From Streptomyces sp. MMG1121 (GTDB lineage Bacteria > Actinomycetota > Actinomycetes > Streptomycetales > Streptomycetaceae), in NCBI RefSeq assembly GCF_001280015.1, contig NZ_LGDV01000085.1, positions 225,519 through 289,518 on the forward strand: a DNA stretch of 64,000 bases, in the 5' to 3' direction. Shown here one piece after another: positions 17,004 through 25,297 of this stretch. The stretch's first letter is position 1. Each line of letters starts with the position of its first letter. Below the pieces are notes generated by a model that saw only the letters and a program-made list of their open reading frames with translations, did not search any database and was not told the origin of the DNA. The position numbers were made by a program, and so were the translations under genes.

Positions 17004-17624
17004 CTACGAGCCGAGCAGCGGGCGCAGCGCTCCCTCGCGCAGCCGGTCCACCAAGGGTGGCGCGAAGCGGCGTGCCACGAGGATCCCGACGAGGGCGACG
17101 ACGCTGCCGACCAGGGCTCCCACCGCGACGTCGTGCGGGTAGTGGGCACCGACGTAGACGCGTGAGGCCGCCATCACGACGGCTGCGAGCAGGGCGACGG
17201 AACCGAGCCACCGGTTGAGGAGGACGAGTGCCACCGCGAAGGCGAAGGCGACGGTGGTGTGGTTGCTGGGAAAGGCGTAGTCGTCGGGGGCCGGGCACGC
17301 CTCGATGAGGAAGTCGTGGGGCAGCGCGCGGCACGGCCGCGGTTCCTGGAAGACGACCTTGATCCCGCTGTTGAGCACATAGGCGAGGACGACGACGAAC
17401 GGCGTGGCCAGCACGGCGGCCATCGCGGCACTCCCCTGGCGCCGGGCCCGCCACCAGGCGATCAGCAGGAGCAGCACGAAGACTGCGAAGCCGTACGTGC
17501 CGTACGCCGACGCGATCCCGTTCAGCCAGTGCGTGTGCCGGGCGAAGTCGGTGACCTCGGTGTACAGGCCGCCGTCGATGGCCGCGCCGTCGAGCGCCTG
17601 GGCAGTCGGGGAGGAAGTCGTCAT
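17004..17624 (-). CDS. PAP2-superfamily membrane phosphatase
   Basis: 206 residues from ATG 17624 with GGAG upstream. All three phosphatase motifs are present: KVVFQEPRPC (KxxxxxxRP), PSNHTT (PSGH type) and SRVYVGAHYPHDV (SRxxxxxHxxxD). Five or six transmembrane segments surround them, so the active site should face the outside. Relatives dephosphorylate undecaprenyl pyrophosphate or other lipid phosphates. Upstream, at 17729-17748, lies a palindrome very like the one before the DedA gene, which suggests shared control of lipid-carrier recycling. BcrC-like bacitracin resistance is one possible effect. Confidence 0.9.
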   Translation of the reverse strand: MTTSSPTAQALDGAAIDGGLYTEVTDFARHTHWLNGIASAYGTYGFAVFVLLLLIAWWRARRQGSAAMAAVLATPFVVVLAYVLNSGIKVVFQEPRPCRALPHDFLIEACPAPDDYAFPSNHTTVAFAFAVALVLLNRWLGSVALLAAVVMAASRVYVGAHYPHDVAVGALVGSVVALVGILVARRFAPPLVDRLREGALRPLLGS

Positions 17625-17728
17625 CAAGCGGATCTCCGGGCCGTGGTTCACGTGCGAGGTGCGCCCCAGAGAAGGCAGGGGGGCACCGAGTGGACGTACA
17701 GATGACTCGCAGCCGTCCGAAACATGAA

Positions 17729-17748
17729 CGTCTACAGGTACGTAGACG
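17729..17748. promoter_or_regulatory. Palindromic operator upstream of the PAP2 gene
   Basis: CGTCTACAGGTACGTAGACG has perfect 7-base arms around a 6-base spacer, about 105 bases upstream of the PAP2 start. The core CTAC-N6-GTAG recurs upstream of dedA at 29079-29092. The BlaI-type boxes at 26767 and 26812 have CTAC-N5-GTAG. A TetR-type repressor could also bind such a site. Confidence 0.6.
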
Positions 17749-17827
17749 CTATCAGGTGGAGATCGGTTCACTCACCGGGAGATCCGGCAGCAGCTCCCCT
17801 GGGGCGGACGCCCGGTACCGCAGGCGG

Positions 17828-18814
17828 TCAGCCGTCGACGTCCGTGCGCAGGACCGCGCGCCGTCCGCGCAGCTCGCCCCGCTCCAGCCTGGCGTGCACG
17901 CCGGCGGCCGCGCTCAGCGGGAGCACCTCGATCCGGCGCGGGTGCAGGGCACCCCGGCCGAGCAGATCGTTGAGGTACCCGGCGGCCTCGGCGAGTTCGT
18001 CGGAGGTCGCGTGGGAGATCACGAACCCCACGACGGAGCGGTCGTTCATGTACAGCGGGCCGACGGGCAGCACGGGGCGGGTGCCGGCGCCGGCCAGCAG
18101 CACGATGCGGCCCCGCCGGGCGAGCAGCTCGACGGAGGTCTCCAGGTCGTTGACGCCGGCGGTGTCCAGGTAGAGGTCGACGCCCGACGGAGCCGCGGCG
18201 CGGATCCTCGCGGCCAGGTCCGGGGCACGGTAGTCGAACACCTCGGCCGCGCCCGACTCCGCACAGTACGACGCGTCGTGTGCGCCGGCCGTCGCGAGGA
18301 CACGGGCGCCGGCCCGCGCCGCCATCGTCACCAGCGCACTGCCCACCTGGCCCGCGGCTCCCGCGACCACCACGGTCTCACCCACGCTCAGGCGCCCGTG
18401 CGTGAACAGCGCCAGGTACGCGGTCGCCCCCGGATGGAGGACCGCCACGGCGGCACAGGGGTCGACGCCGTCGGGCAGGTGGTACAGCCGGTCGGCCGCC
18501 ACCACCGCCTGCTCCGCCGCCGCGCCCTGCCGGCCCTCGTGTCCGAGGCTGTTGCACCACACCCGTTCCCCGACCCGGAACCCGGTGACGCCGGGCCCCA
18601 CCTCGGCCACCGTTCCGACCAGGTCGCGGCCGACGACGAAGGGGAAGGCCAGCTGGGTGGGGAAAAGCCCCGAACGGACGAACGTGTCCACGTGGTTGAC
18701 CGCCGTGGCCAGGACGTTCACCCGTACGTCGGTGGGACCGGGCACCGGTGCCGGCACCTCGCCGTACCGGATGACGTCGGCGGAACCCAGCTTCTCAATG
18801 TAGGCAGCACGCAT
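17828..18814 (-). CDS. Zinc-free quinone oxidoreductase-like MDR dehydrogenase
   Basis: 328 residues from ATG 18814. The protein starts MRAAYIEKLGSADVIRYGEV, usual for NADPH:quinone reductases, with VGRDLVGTVAEVGPGVTGF and the nucleotide-binding loop VVAGAAGQVGSALVTMAARA. The Cys/His zinc ligands of alcohol dehydrogenases are missing. It should transfer hydride from NADPH to a quinone or enone in the cytoplasm. Its start lies 5 bases from the stop of the damaged MFS gene upstream on the same strand, so it probably shared a transcript with GntR and MFS. Confidence 0.87.
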   Translation of the reverse strand: MRAAYIEKLGSADVIRYGEVPAPVPGPTDVRVNVLATAVNHVDTFVRSGLFPTQLAFPFVVGRDLVGTVAEVGPGVTGFRVGERVWCNSLGHEGRQGAAAEQAVVAADRLYHLPDGVDPCAAVAVLHPGATAYLALFTHGRLSVGETVVVAGAAGQVGSALVTMAARAGARVLATAGAHDASYCAESGAAEVFDYRAPDLAARIRAAAPSGVDLYLDTAGVNDLETSVELLARRGRIVLLAGAGTRPVLPVGPLYMNDRSVVGFVISHATSDELAEAAGYLNDLLGRGALHPRRIEVLPLSAAAGVHARLERGELRGRRAVLRTDVDG

Positions 18815-18818
18815 GACA

Positions 18819-20089
18819 TCACATGGTTCCACCTGGGCTTGCGCCGTGAACGGCAGACCCGGCACGGCACCCGGACCAGACCCGGCGGCCGGGCAGGAAG
18901 CTCAGCGTCATGCCCACCGCGCCGATCCACAGCGTGACCGTCGCCCCGCACACCGAACCCGAGACTCCGCCGAGGACTCCCCCCAGCGGAATACCGCCCC
19001 AGGACACGAACCGGGCCGTCGCGCTCATCCGGCCCAGCAGCCGGTCCGGTGTCAGGGCCAGCTGGAGGCTCGACTGGGCCACGAAGCTGACGACTCCGCC
19101 CAGGGAGAGGGCGGCGAGCCCGATCGCCGCCGCCCACACGCTCCAGCCCGGCCGCGCCAGCGGCATCAGGGCGGTCGGCGGACAGGTCACCAGCGGTGCC
19201 AGCCAGATGACCCGGCCCTGCCCGAGCCGGCGCGCGAGCCGGCCCGCCAGCAGGGCGCCCAACAGGGCACCACAGCCCATGCCCGAAAGGACGAGTCCGA
19301 TGGCGAAGGACCCGAGGCCGATATTCCTCTCCAGGAAGACCAGCAACATGGTCTGGTACATGATCAGGAAGAGGTTGAACATCGCGTCCCCCGTCATGGT
19401 CGCCAGCAGGGCGGGATGCCGGCGAACGAACTTCAGCCCTTCTGTGATGTCTCGCGACCATGCGCGGTGCTCGCCCGGCTCGGGCCGCTCCTCCCGCGAG
19501 CGGATGCCGATGGTGATGAGCCCCGATGCGGCCATTCCGACCGAACTCGCCACCAGCGCCACGGGGCCCCGAACCAGCCGACCAGCGGGCCCGCCACCGC
19601 CGGCCCGCCGATGCTGGTCACCGAGCGTATGGCCGAGAGTTTCGCGTTTCCCTCCACCAGGTGGTCGCGCCCCACCAGATGCGGCAGACAGCTGACGTAC
19701 GCGACATCGAAGAAGACGGTCAGCAGGCCGTGTGCCAGAGCCAGTGCGTAGAGCCACCGGATCGTCAGCAGGTGCGCCCACCACGCCAGCGGTACCGACA
19801 GCAGGAGCAGCGCGCGCACCAGATCGGTGCTGATCATGACCGAGCGCTTCCGCATGTGGTCCACCCATGCGCCGGCCGGCAGCCCGACCAGGAGCGAGCC
19901 CGCCGTGGTCATCGCGGTCAGCATGCCGACCTGGAATTCGTCGGCGTTCAAGGCCACGATTCCCACCAGCGGCAGAGCCAGGAAAATGATGCGGTCGCCC
20001 AGCTGGCCCAGCGCCGTGGCGGCGGACAGCCGCCTGAAATCCGGATCGCGCAAGAGCCCGAGCCGCGAGGGGGTGGACCTCGGACTCAC
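18819..20089 (-). pseudogene. MFS transporter split by a one-base frameshift
   Basis: From GTG 20089 the N-terminal half reads LLRDPDFRRLSAATALGQLG, then GLPAGAWVDHMRKRSVMIST, the MFS loop motif, down to PLVGWFGAP. There the frame breaks. The continuation VALVASSVGMAASGLITIG and the remaining six helices are in the next frame and end at 18819. Loss of one C in the GGGGCCCC run (19562-19570) accounts for it. The pair resembles MFS exporters of the macrolide/enterobactin type. The start overlaps the GntR stop by 4 bases. Either the gene is dead or the run was misread; both halves show normal codon bias, which favours a recent or technical event. Confidence 0.85.
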
Positions 20090-20841
20090 CGTTCGGCCCC
20101 GAACGCGTAGACGACGGCCCGGCGTACGTCCGGAATGACGATGTCGGCGGTTTCCACCGGGCGTCCGTCCGCGTCGTAGAGGGTCCGCTCGATCTGGAGC
20201 ACCAGGTCTGCGACGCCGATGCCGAGCAGGTTAGCCTGCTCCTGGGTGGCGCGGGCCGGGCGCGGCAGTTCGACCACGGTGTCGATGACCACGCCGATCG
20301 AACGCATCCGCGCGGGCACGCCCTGTCCCGCCAGGGGTCCCCTCTCGGGCAGCACGATCGGCGTTCCGTCCGTGAGGGCCATCGGCTCCCAGGATGCGGA
20401 GAGCTGCACGGGCTGCCCGCCGGCGAGGAACTCGTAGTGCGTGGTGACGCAGGGTTCCCCGGGGCTGATGGCGAGGCGCTCGGCGATGGCCTGCGGAGCG
20501 GGGACGCGCACCTGGCTGTGCGCGTCCCAGGCGTCGGCCCTGCCCGGCTCCCGGGTGCCGGCGTGGAAGGGGGCGCCGCCCCGGCGTTCCTGGTGCCGCG
20601 AGCGGACCAGCCGCAGGCGCTCGCGCGGCACGCGGACGTAGGTGCCCGAGCCGGCACGCCCCTCGAGGAGACCGTCGCTGATCAACCGGTCCATGGCCCG
20701 CTGCACGACATTGCGCCCGACCCCGTACTCCTCGGCGAGCCGTGCCCGCGACGGCAGGCGCTGTCCGACGTCCCATTCCCCCGAGAGAAGGCGGGCGCGC
20801 AGCGCGTCGGCCATCGCGAGATACGGCGCTTGTCGGGGCAT
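20086..20841 (-). CDS. GntR family regulator with UTRA effector domain
   Basis: 251 residues from ATG 20841 with GGAGAG upstream. Residues 1-70 form the GntR winged helix-turn-helix (YLAMADALRARLLSGEWDVG, LAEEYGVGRNVVQRAMDRL, GRAGSGTYV). The rest is a UTRA ligand domain, with ITHYEF-like VTTHYEFLAGGQPVQLSASW and VVIDTVVELPRPARATQEQ. It probably represses the downstream MFS and oxidoreductase genes, with which it overlaps by 4 bases. The effector is unknown. Confidence 0.9.
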   Translation of the reverse strand: MPRQAPYLAMADALRARLLSGEWDVGQRLPSRARLAEEYGVGRNVVQRAMDRLISDGLLEGRAGSGTYVRVPRERLRLVRSRHQERRGGAPFHAGTREPGRADAWDAHSQVRVPAPQAIAERLAISPGEPCVTTHYEFLAGGQPVQLSASWEPMALTDGTPIVLPERGPLAGQGVPARMRSIGVVIDTVVELPRPARATQEQANLLGIGVADLVLQIERTLYDADGRPVETADIVIPDVRRAVVYAFGAER

Positions 20842-21178
20842 GCGTGACTCTCCGGCGGTTTCGCTGAGCGACAGCTGGTGATTCCAGACGGAGTCGAGAA
20901 GCTAACGCACCCGGCGAAAGCTACTGGAGCAGCAATACGCTCGGTGGTCATGCGCCCCCGGACGGGCGCCACACCCGTCGTGCCGGTCACCCACGCCGGA
21001 TCCTCTTCCGTCGCCCGGCAGTTGGCGTCCCCGGGCCACATCCGCGTCGGCCGCGCCGGTGGGGTGGTGACCGAGGCGGCCCGCGCCCGCGGGCGCCCCG
21101 TGGTCGCCGGCGCCGGCGCGCGGGCCCGGGAGTCCCGCGACGGTGTGGAGGTGGCCCGTGCGGCTGACGGCCCCCGGC
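20842..21178. other. Intergenic stretch, possible weak gene remnant
   Basis: This gap lies between the GntR start and the end of the ACT-domain gene and should carry the GntR promoter. A plus-strand reading (20950-21190) gives TPVVPVTHAGSSS and GGVVTEAARARGRPVVAGAG, faintly like the swivelling phosphohistidine domain of PEP-utilising enzymes but without its His. It may be an old fragment or chance. Confidence 0.25.
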
Positions 21179-21553
21179 TCAGGCAGGGCCGGTCACCTCG
21201 TGACCGGCGTTCGTGAGTACGGTGAGCGCCTCCGCCAGCCGCGCGTGCGGTACGAGGATCACGTCCGAGTGGTAGGTGGAGGCGACGAACACCGGGATGC
21301 CCCGCGCCCCGAGGGGCCCCACGACAGCGGCCAGCATGCCCGGCGCGTCCAGATCGTGGGCGTCGTCGCCGTACAGCCCCGCCCAGTCGTCCCGCGTCTG
21401 CTCGCCTGGGCGCACCTCCTGTACGACGGTGAGCCCCTCCGGTCCGCGAACAGCCGCGAACCAGCTCTCGTCCACAGGATGCGCCCCGTCTTCCAGCAGG
21501 GCCACGCCGAAGCGGCCCGGCAGTACGCGCAGTCGTCTGCGCAGCTCGCTCAT
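21179..21553 (-). CDS. Small ACT-domain protein
   Basis: 124 residues from ATG 21553; a GTG directly before it is an alternative. The first half has LPGRFGVALLEDGAH and DESWFAAVRGPEGLTVVQE. The second half has APGMLAAVVGPLGARGIPVF and VASTYHSDVILVPHARLAEA, the duplicated ACT pattern seen in CASTOR-like and aspartate-kinase regulatory proteins. ACT domains bind amino acids, so this is probably a sensor or a free-standing regulatory subunit. No enzyme partner is adjacent. Confidence 0.78.
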   Translation of the reverse strand: MSELRRRLRVLPGRFGVALLEDGAHPVDESWFAAVRGPEGLTVVQEVRPGEQTRDDWAGLYGDDAHDLDAPGMLAAVVGPLGARGIPVFVASTYHSDVILVPHARLAEALTVLTNAGHEVTGPA

Positions 21554-21611
21554 CACGGGAGGCTACCCGTCGCGGGGTGGCGGCAGGCGCGCCGCCGCCA
21601 CCCCTGCCGAG

Positions 21612-22805
21612 TCAGCGCCCGCGCTCCGTGCCCTCGGCGCCGAGCGCCCAGGCGCCGAAGGCCGCCCCGGTGGTCTCGAAGTCGAAGATCACATGGGAGG
21701 CGGCGGTGTTGACGTCCCGCCAGAACCGCTGGACGGGGTCGGACTCGAAGTGGGCCGTGGTCCCGCCGGACTTGAAGATCCGGTCGACGGCCGCGACCAG
21801 CAGTTCCACGGCCAGCGCGAGGTCCCGCGGCCCGCGGACCGGCGCCTCGCCCTCCCGGGTCTGCTCGATGCCGTCGGCAACTCTGGCGGCCCGCTGCATG
21901 AGGAGTTCGGCGGCGTCCACCTCGGCGGCCGAGCGGGCCAGCTCGATCTGCGCCGGCGGCTTCTCCCGCACCGGCACGCCCCGCCGGTCGACCCGTAGAA
22001 CCGTCTGCTCGGTGCCGACGCGCAGCGCCCCCCGGGCGGCCCCGAGCACCGGAACGGCGAGGGGCAGGGCGTTCAGGGCGTCCACCGGGACGGTGTGGCA
22101 GCGGGCCTCGGAAGCGGTGGCCCGGCCCGCGTTGATGTCGAACCTCGACAGCGTGCGGTGCTCGGGTACGAGGACGTCGTCCAGGACCATGGTGTCGCTG
22201 CCGGTCCCGCGCATGCCCATCGTGAACCAGGTGTCCTTCACGGTGACGTCCGCCCGCGGCACCGCGAAGAACCGCACCTCAGGGCGTCCGTCGGGACCCG
22301 GCTGACCGTTGGGTACGGCGGAGCAGGCGAAGACCCAGTCCGCGAAGCGGACTCCGCTGATGTACTTCCACTCGCCGCTGAGCCGCCAGCCGCCGGCCAC
22401 GGGCTCGGCCTTGCCGGCCGGCATGAGCGCGCCCGCCATCAGGGCGTTCGGTCCGTCGGCCCAGATCTCGGCCTGTCCCTCCAGGGGCAGGAAGGCACCG
22501 TAGCGGGCCGCGTACGCGGACAGCGAGGCGGCCCAGGCAGCCGAGGCGCAGCCCTGGCCGACCACCGTGACCGCCGAGGTCATGTCCGTGAAACGGCCTT
22601 CGGCACCGCCGTAGGCGGCGGGCACGAAGTGCCGGGCGAACCCGGCCTCCCGCACCGCCTCGACCGCCTCGGGCGCGAGCCGTCGGGCGGCCTCCGTCTC
22701 CCCGGCGCACCGCGCCGCGATCTCCGCCACGCGCGGTGCGCCGGCGACGACCTCCGCCACGAGCGGCCGCTCGGCCACGAGCGTCGTTGTTGTGTCGCTG
22801 AGCAT
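21612..22805 (-). CDS. Acyl-CoA dehydrogenase-fold flavin monooxygenase (HsaA/HpaB type)
   Basis: 397 residues from ATG 22805 with GGAGG 11 bases upstream. The fold is acyl-CoA dehydrogenase-like: helical N-terminus with EAVREAGFARHFVPAAYGG, middle beta domain with GGWRLSGEWKYISGVRFADW, and a helical C-terminus with HFESDPVQRFWRDVNTAASH. The last stretch is typical of the flavin-dependent hydroxylase group (HsaA, DszC, group D monooxygenases), which take reduced flavin from a separate reductase. No reductase gene is adjacent. Substrates in the group are phenols, nitroalkanes or thiophenes; none can be assigned. Confidence 0.8.
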   Translation of the reverse strand: MLSDTTTTLVAERPLVAEVVAGAPRVAEIAARCAGETEAARRLAPEAVEAVREAGFARHFVPAAYGGAEGRFTDMTSAVTVVGQGCASAAWAASLSAYAARYGAFLPLEGQAEIWADGPNALMAGALMPAGKAEPVAGGWRLSGEWKYISGVRFADWVFACSAVPNGQPGPDGRPEVRFFAVPRADVTVKDTWFTMGMRGTGSDTMVLDDVLVPEHRTLSRFDINAGRATASEARCHTVPVDALNALPLAVPVLGAARGALRVGTEQTVLRVDRRGVPVREKPPAQIELARSAAEVDAAELLMQRAARVADGIEQTREGEAPVRGPRDLALAVELLVAAVDRIFKSGGTTAHFESDPVQRFWRDVNTAASHVIFDFETTGAAFGAWALGAEGTERGR

Positions 22806-22964
22806 CCTGTTCGCCACCTCCACTGGGATGGCGGCAGTCTCTCCGGCCGAGCCCACCACAGGCCGCACCCGAGCCCGGGACCGGCCCGTCGATCACCCGA
22901 CTGGCTTCACGACACACCGTCACCCCGCTCGGCGGGACCGTGCGGCGGGTGGCGGGTGGCGGGT

Positions 22965-23131
22965 TCAGGACGTGGGCAGCCAGGCCCGCATGCGGCCGTC
23001 GGCGCGGTTGGCCCAGGCCTGCCCCGCTCCTTGAGCTGGAACCAGGTGTTGAGGTAGCCGTCGGGCTGCTGGGCGGCGGCCACGAGGGCGGTGATCCGGT
23101 CCACCTCGGCGGCCAGCGCGTCGTCGTCGGC
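22965..23131 (-). pseudogene. Remnant of a GH127 beta-L-arabinofuranosidase-like gene
   Basis: Directly past the stop of the neighbouring gene, the minus strand reads ALAAEVDRITALVAAAQQPD and then GYLNTWFQLK, the N-terminal GH127 text. Out of frame, it then gives QAWANRADGRMRAWLPTS and a stop, which resembles the extreme GH127 C-terminus (YAWANRGP...MRVWLP). Several hundred codons between the two ends are missing, so a large internal deletion removed the catalytic body. No start codon remains. The call rests on remembered family motifs. Confidence 0.65.
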
Positions 23132-23728
23132 CTACTGCGCCCAGCGTCCCATGGCCGGCGCGGTGCCCACCAGGCACTCGACGTCGGCCGGGAAACCGGC
23201 CAGGGCGTAGGCGGTCAGGCGCAGGTGGCCTTCCAGACACACCAACCGCTCGTGTCCTTCGCCGACAAGGATCAGAGGCGAGAACCGCTCCCCTCTCGTG
23301 AGCGCACGAGCGGCTTTCACGAACCGTTCGTTGGGCACGTCGAACGCCCGGACGCCTGCCCTGACGCGTCCGGCCGCATCGGCCGGCCGACGGCTGCCAC
23401 CCGACAGTTCCACCCAGTAGGAATAGTTCATGTAACGCACCTGGGCCACCTCGGCAGCGGAGAGCACCGCCCTGGTCCAGGTGACACGAGCCGGGAAGTT
23501 CTCGAACAGCTCACGGTCCTCGCCGTACCCGCGCGTCGCCGCGAGCAGGGCGCGACGTGCGGCGTTCGCTCCGGCGTCGGAGAGGTCCGGACGAGTGATC
23601 AACTCCTCGGTCTGCCCGCATGCCACCAGGCGGGACCGGATGTCACCGCCGAACCGCTCGCTGGACAGCTCGCCACCCAGGAAGCAGGCGACCATCTCGG
23701 CCTCGTTGCTCACGCCCAGCACGCGCAT
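23132..23728 (-). CDS. Conserved protein of unknown function with a ParB-like C-terminal motif
   Basis: 198 residues from ATG 23728. I recognise the sequence type as widespread and unnamed: an N-terminal MRVLGVSNEAEMVACFLGGE and ELSSERFG, a middle GYGEDRELFENFPARVTWTR and VRYMNYSYWVELSGGSR, and a C-terminal SPLILVGEGHERLVCLEGHL followed by RLTAYALAG. The last part resembles the EGH-R motif of ParB/sulfiredoxin-fold domains. No signal peptide or membrane segment. No reaction can be named. It stands alone; its stop abuts the GH127 remnant. Confidence 0.72.
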   Translation of the reverse strand: MRVLGVSNEAEMVACFLGGELSSERFGGDIRSRLVACGQTEELITRPDLSDAGANAARRALLAATRGYGEDRELFENFPARVTWTRAVLSAAEVAQVRYMNYSYWVELSGGSRRPADAAGRVRAGVRAFDVPNERFVKAARALTRGERFSPLILVGEGHERLVCLEGHLRLTAYALAGFPADVECLVGTAPAMGRWAQ

Positions 23729-23981
23729 GACTGTCAGTATGAAGCGGACGAGCACGTGATCGCGACGGTGGCCAGGTAGTTCCGACGGGGGCGCGCGGCA
23801 AGGCAATGCACCTCATACGGTTCGACCATGTTTCGGGCAACGTGCGCCGATTCCGCACGCCGGTGACGGGCGGCGGGTCACACTCGGCGACGGAGGGGGG
23901 ACGCGTGCGGCGGCGGTCGCACCATCCCTACGTGTCGCGCCGCCCGGGGGAAAGGCGGCGAGCGGACCAGCAGGGGGATGC

Positions 23982-25277
23982 ATGACGCAGTCTCTTCCGG
24001 GTCAACACCCCACCCCTGAGCGGGTGTTCACCGGACGCGGAAGGCTTCCGGTCGTCGTGGTCGGGGCGGGACCGTACGGACTGTCGGTGGCCGCGCACCT
24101 ACGGGCGGCCGGGGTGCCGGTGCTCGTCTTCGGGGAGGTGATGGGCAGTTGGCGGCATGCCATGGCCACCGGGATGTTCTTGAAGTCGACACCGGCGGCC
24201 ACCGATCTGTCCGCACCCGAACCGGGCGCGCGGCTCGCCGACTTCCGCCGGCGCCAGGGCGAGCCGGAGCTGACCGAGCTGACGCCGATTCCGTGCGACG
24301 TGTTCGTACGCTACGGGCAGTGGTTCCAGAAGCAGTACGTCGGTGACGTCGATCCGGCCCGTGTGGTGTCCCTCGACCGGGACGGGACCACCGCGGGCTT
24401 CGCGGTCCGGCTGTCCGACGGGAGGGAACTGGCCGCCGCGGCAGTCGTCGTGGCCACCGGTCTGAACGGACTCGCCCACGTCCCCGAGGAGTTGCGCCGC
24501 CTGGCGCCCGAAGGTCCCGGCCCCGACGCCCCCGTGTCGCACACCAGCCACCACACCGACCTCTCGTGCTACGCCGGGCAGCGGGTCGCCGTGATCGGCG
24601 GCGGCCAGTCCGCGCTGGAGAGCGCCGCCCTGCTGCACGAGGCCGGCGCCGAGGCGCGGGTGCTGGTCCGGGAGAGCCGGGTGCGGTGGGGAACGACGCC
24701 CGTCCTGACCCGTCCCTGGCCCCAGCGTCTCGCCCGGCCGGCCTCGCCGTTGGGCACCGGCTGGGTCCTGGCCACGGTGTGCGCGGCCCCCTACGCCGTA
24801 CGGCGACTGCCGGCGTCCGCCCGGCTGCTGCTCTTCCGGCGCGCGCTGGGCCCGTCGGGCGGCTGGTGGCTGCGGGACCGGGTCGAGGGCGTCGTACCGG
24901 TGCACACCTCGTGCCGCGTCACGCGCGCCGAGGTGGCGTCGGGGGGAGCCGTGCGCCTCGAACTCGCCGGTCCCGGCACCACCGCGCCCGCGCAGTTCCA
25001 CACCGTCGACCACGTCCTCGCGGCCACCGGGTACCGGCTCGACCTGGACGCGCTGCCGTTCCTCGCACCCACGCTACGGCAGGCGCTGGTGTGCGTGCCG
25101 GGGTCCGGGGCTCCCGAGCTGAGCGGCACGTTCGAGTCGTCCGTGCCCGGTCTGTACTTCACCGGGTCGCTCGCCGCCCCGATGTTCGGGCCCATGATGC
25201 GGTTCGTCGCCGGGACCGGGTTCGCCGCCACCCGCATCGCCGCGCACGCAGGGCACCGAAGCCGCGCCGCCCGGTGA
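23982..25277 (+). CDS. FAD/NAD(P)-dependent oxidoreductase, N-hydroxylating/Baeyer-Villiger monooxygenase-like
   Basis: 431 residues from ATG 23982, preceded by AGGGGG. The N-terminal FAD loop is VVVVGAGPYGLSVAAHLRAA; the second nucleotide loop is RVAVIGGGQSALESAALLHE; ATGYRLDLDALPFL near the C-terminus is the ATGY signature of class B monooxygenases. GLYFTGSLAAPMFGPMMRFV closes the FAD site. Relatives hydroxylate amines or oxidise ketones with NADPH. It is a lone gene, convergent with the M56 peptidase gene. Substrate unknown. Confidence 0.84.
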   Translation: MTQSLPGQHPTPERVFTGRGRLPVVVVGAGPYGLSVAAHLRAAGVPVLVFGEVMGSWRHAMATGMFLKSTPAATDLSAPEPGARLADFRRRQGEPELTELTPIPCDVFVRYGQWFQKQYVGDVDPARVVSLDRDGTTAGFAVRLSDGRELAAAAVVVATGLNGLAHVPEELRRLAPEGPGPDAPVSHTSHHTDLSCYAGQRVAVIGGGQSALESAALLHEAGAEARVLVRESRVRWGTTPVLTRPWPQRLARPASPLGTGWVLATVCAAPYAVRRLPASARLLLFRRALGPSGGWWLRDRVEGVVPVHTSCRVTRAEVASGGAVRLELAGPGTTAPAQFHTVDHVLAATGYRLDLDALPFLAPTLRQALVCVPGSGAPELSGTFESSVPGLYFTGSLAAPMFGPMMRFVAGTGFAATRIAAHAGHRSRAAR

Positions 25278-25297
25278 CCGCGGGGGCACGGATCACG

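Noticed and set aside
20950..21190. Resemblance to the phosphohistidine domain of PEP-utilising enzymes
   Set aside because: The essential His is absent and the match is short; kept only as a weak remark in the gap entry.
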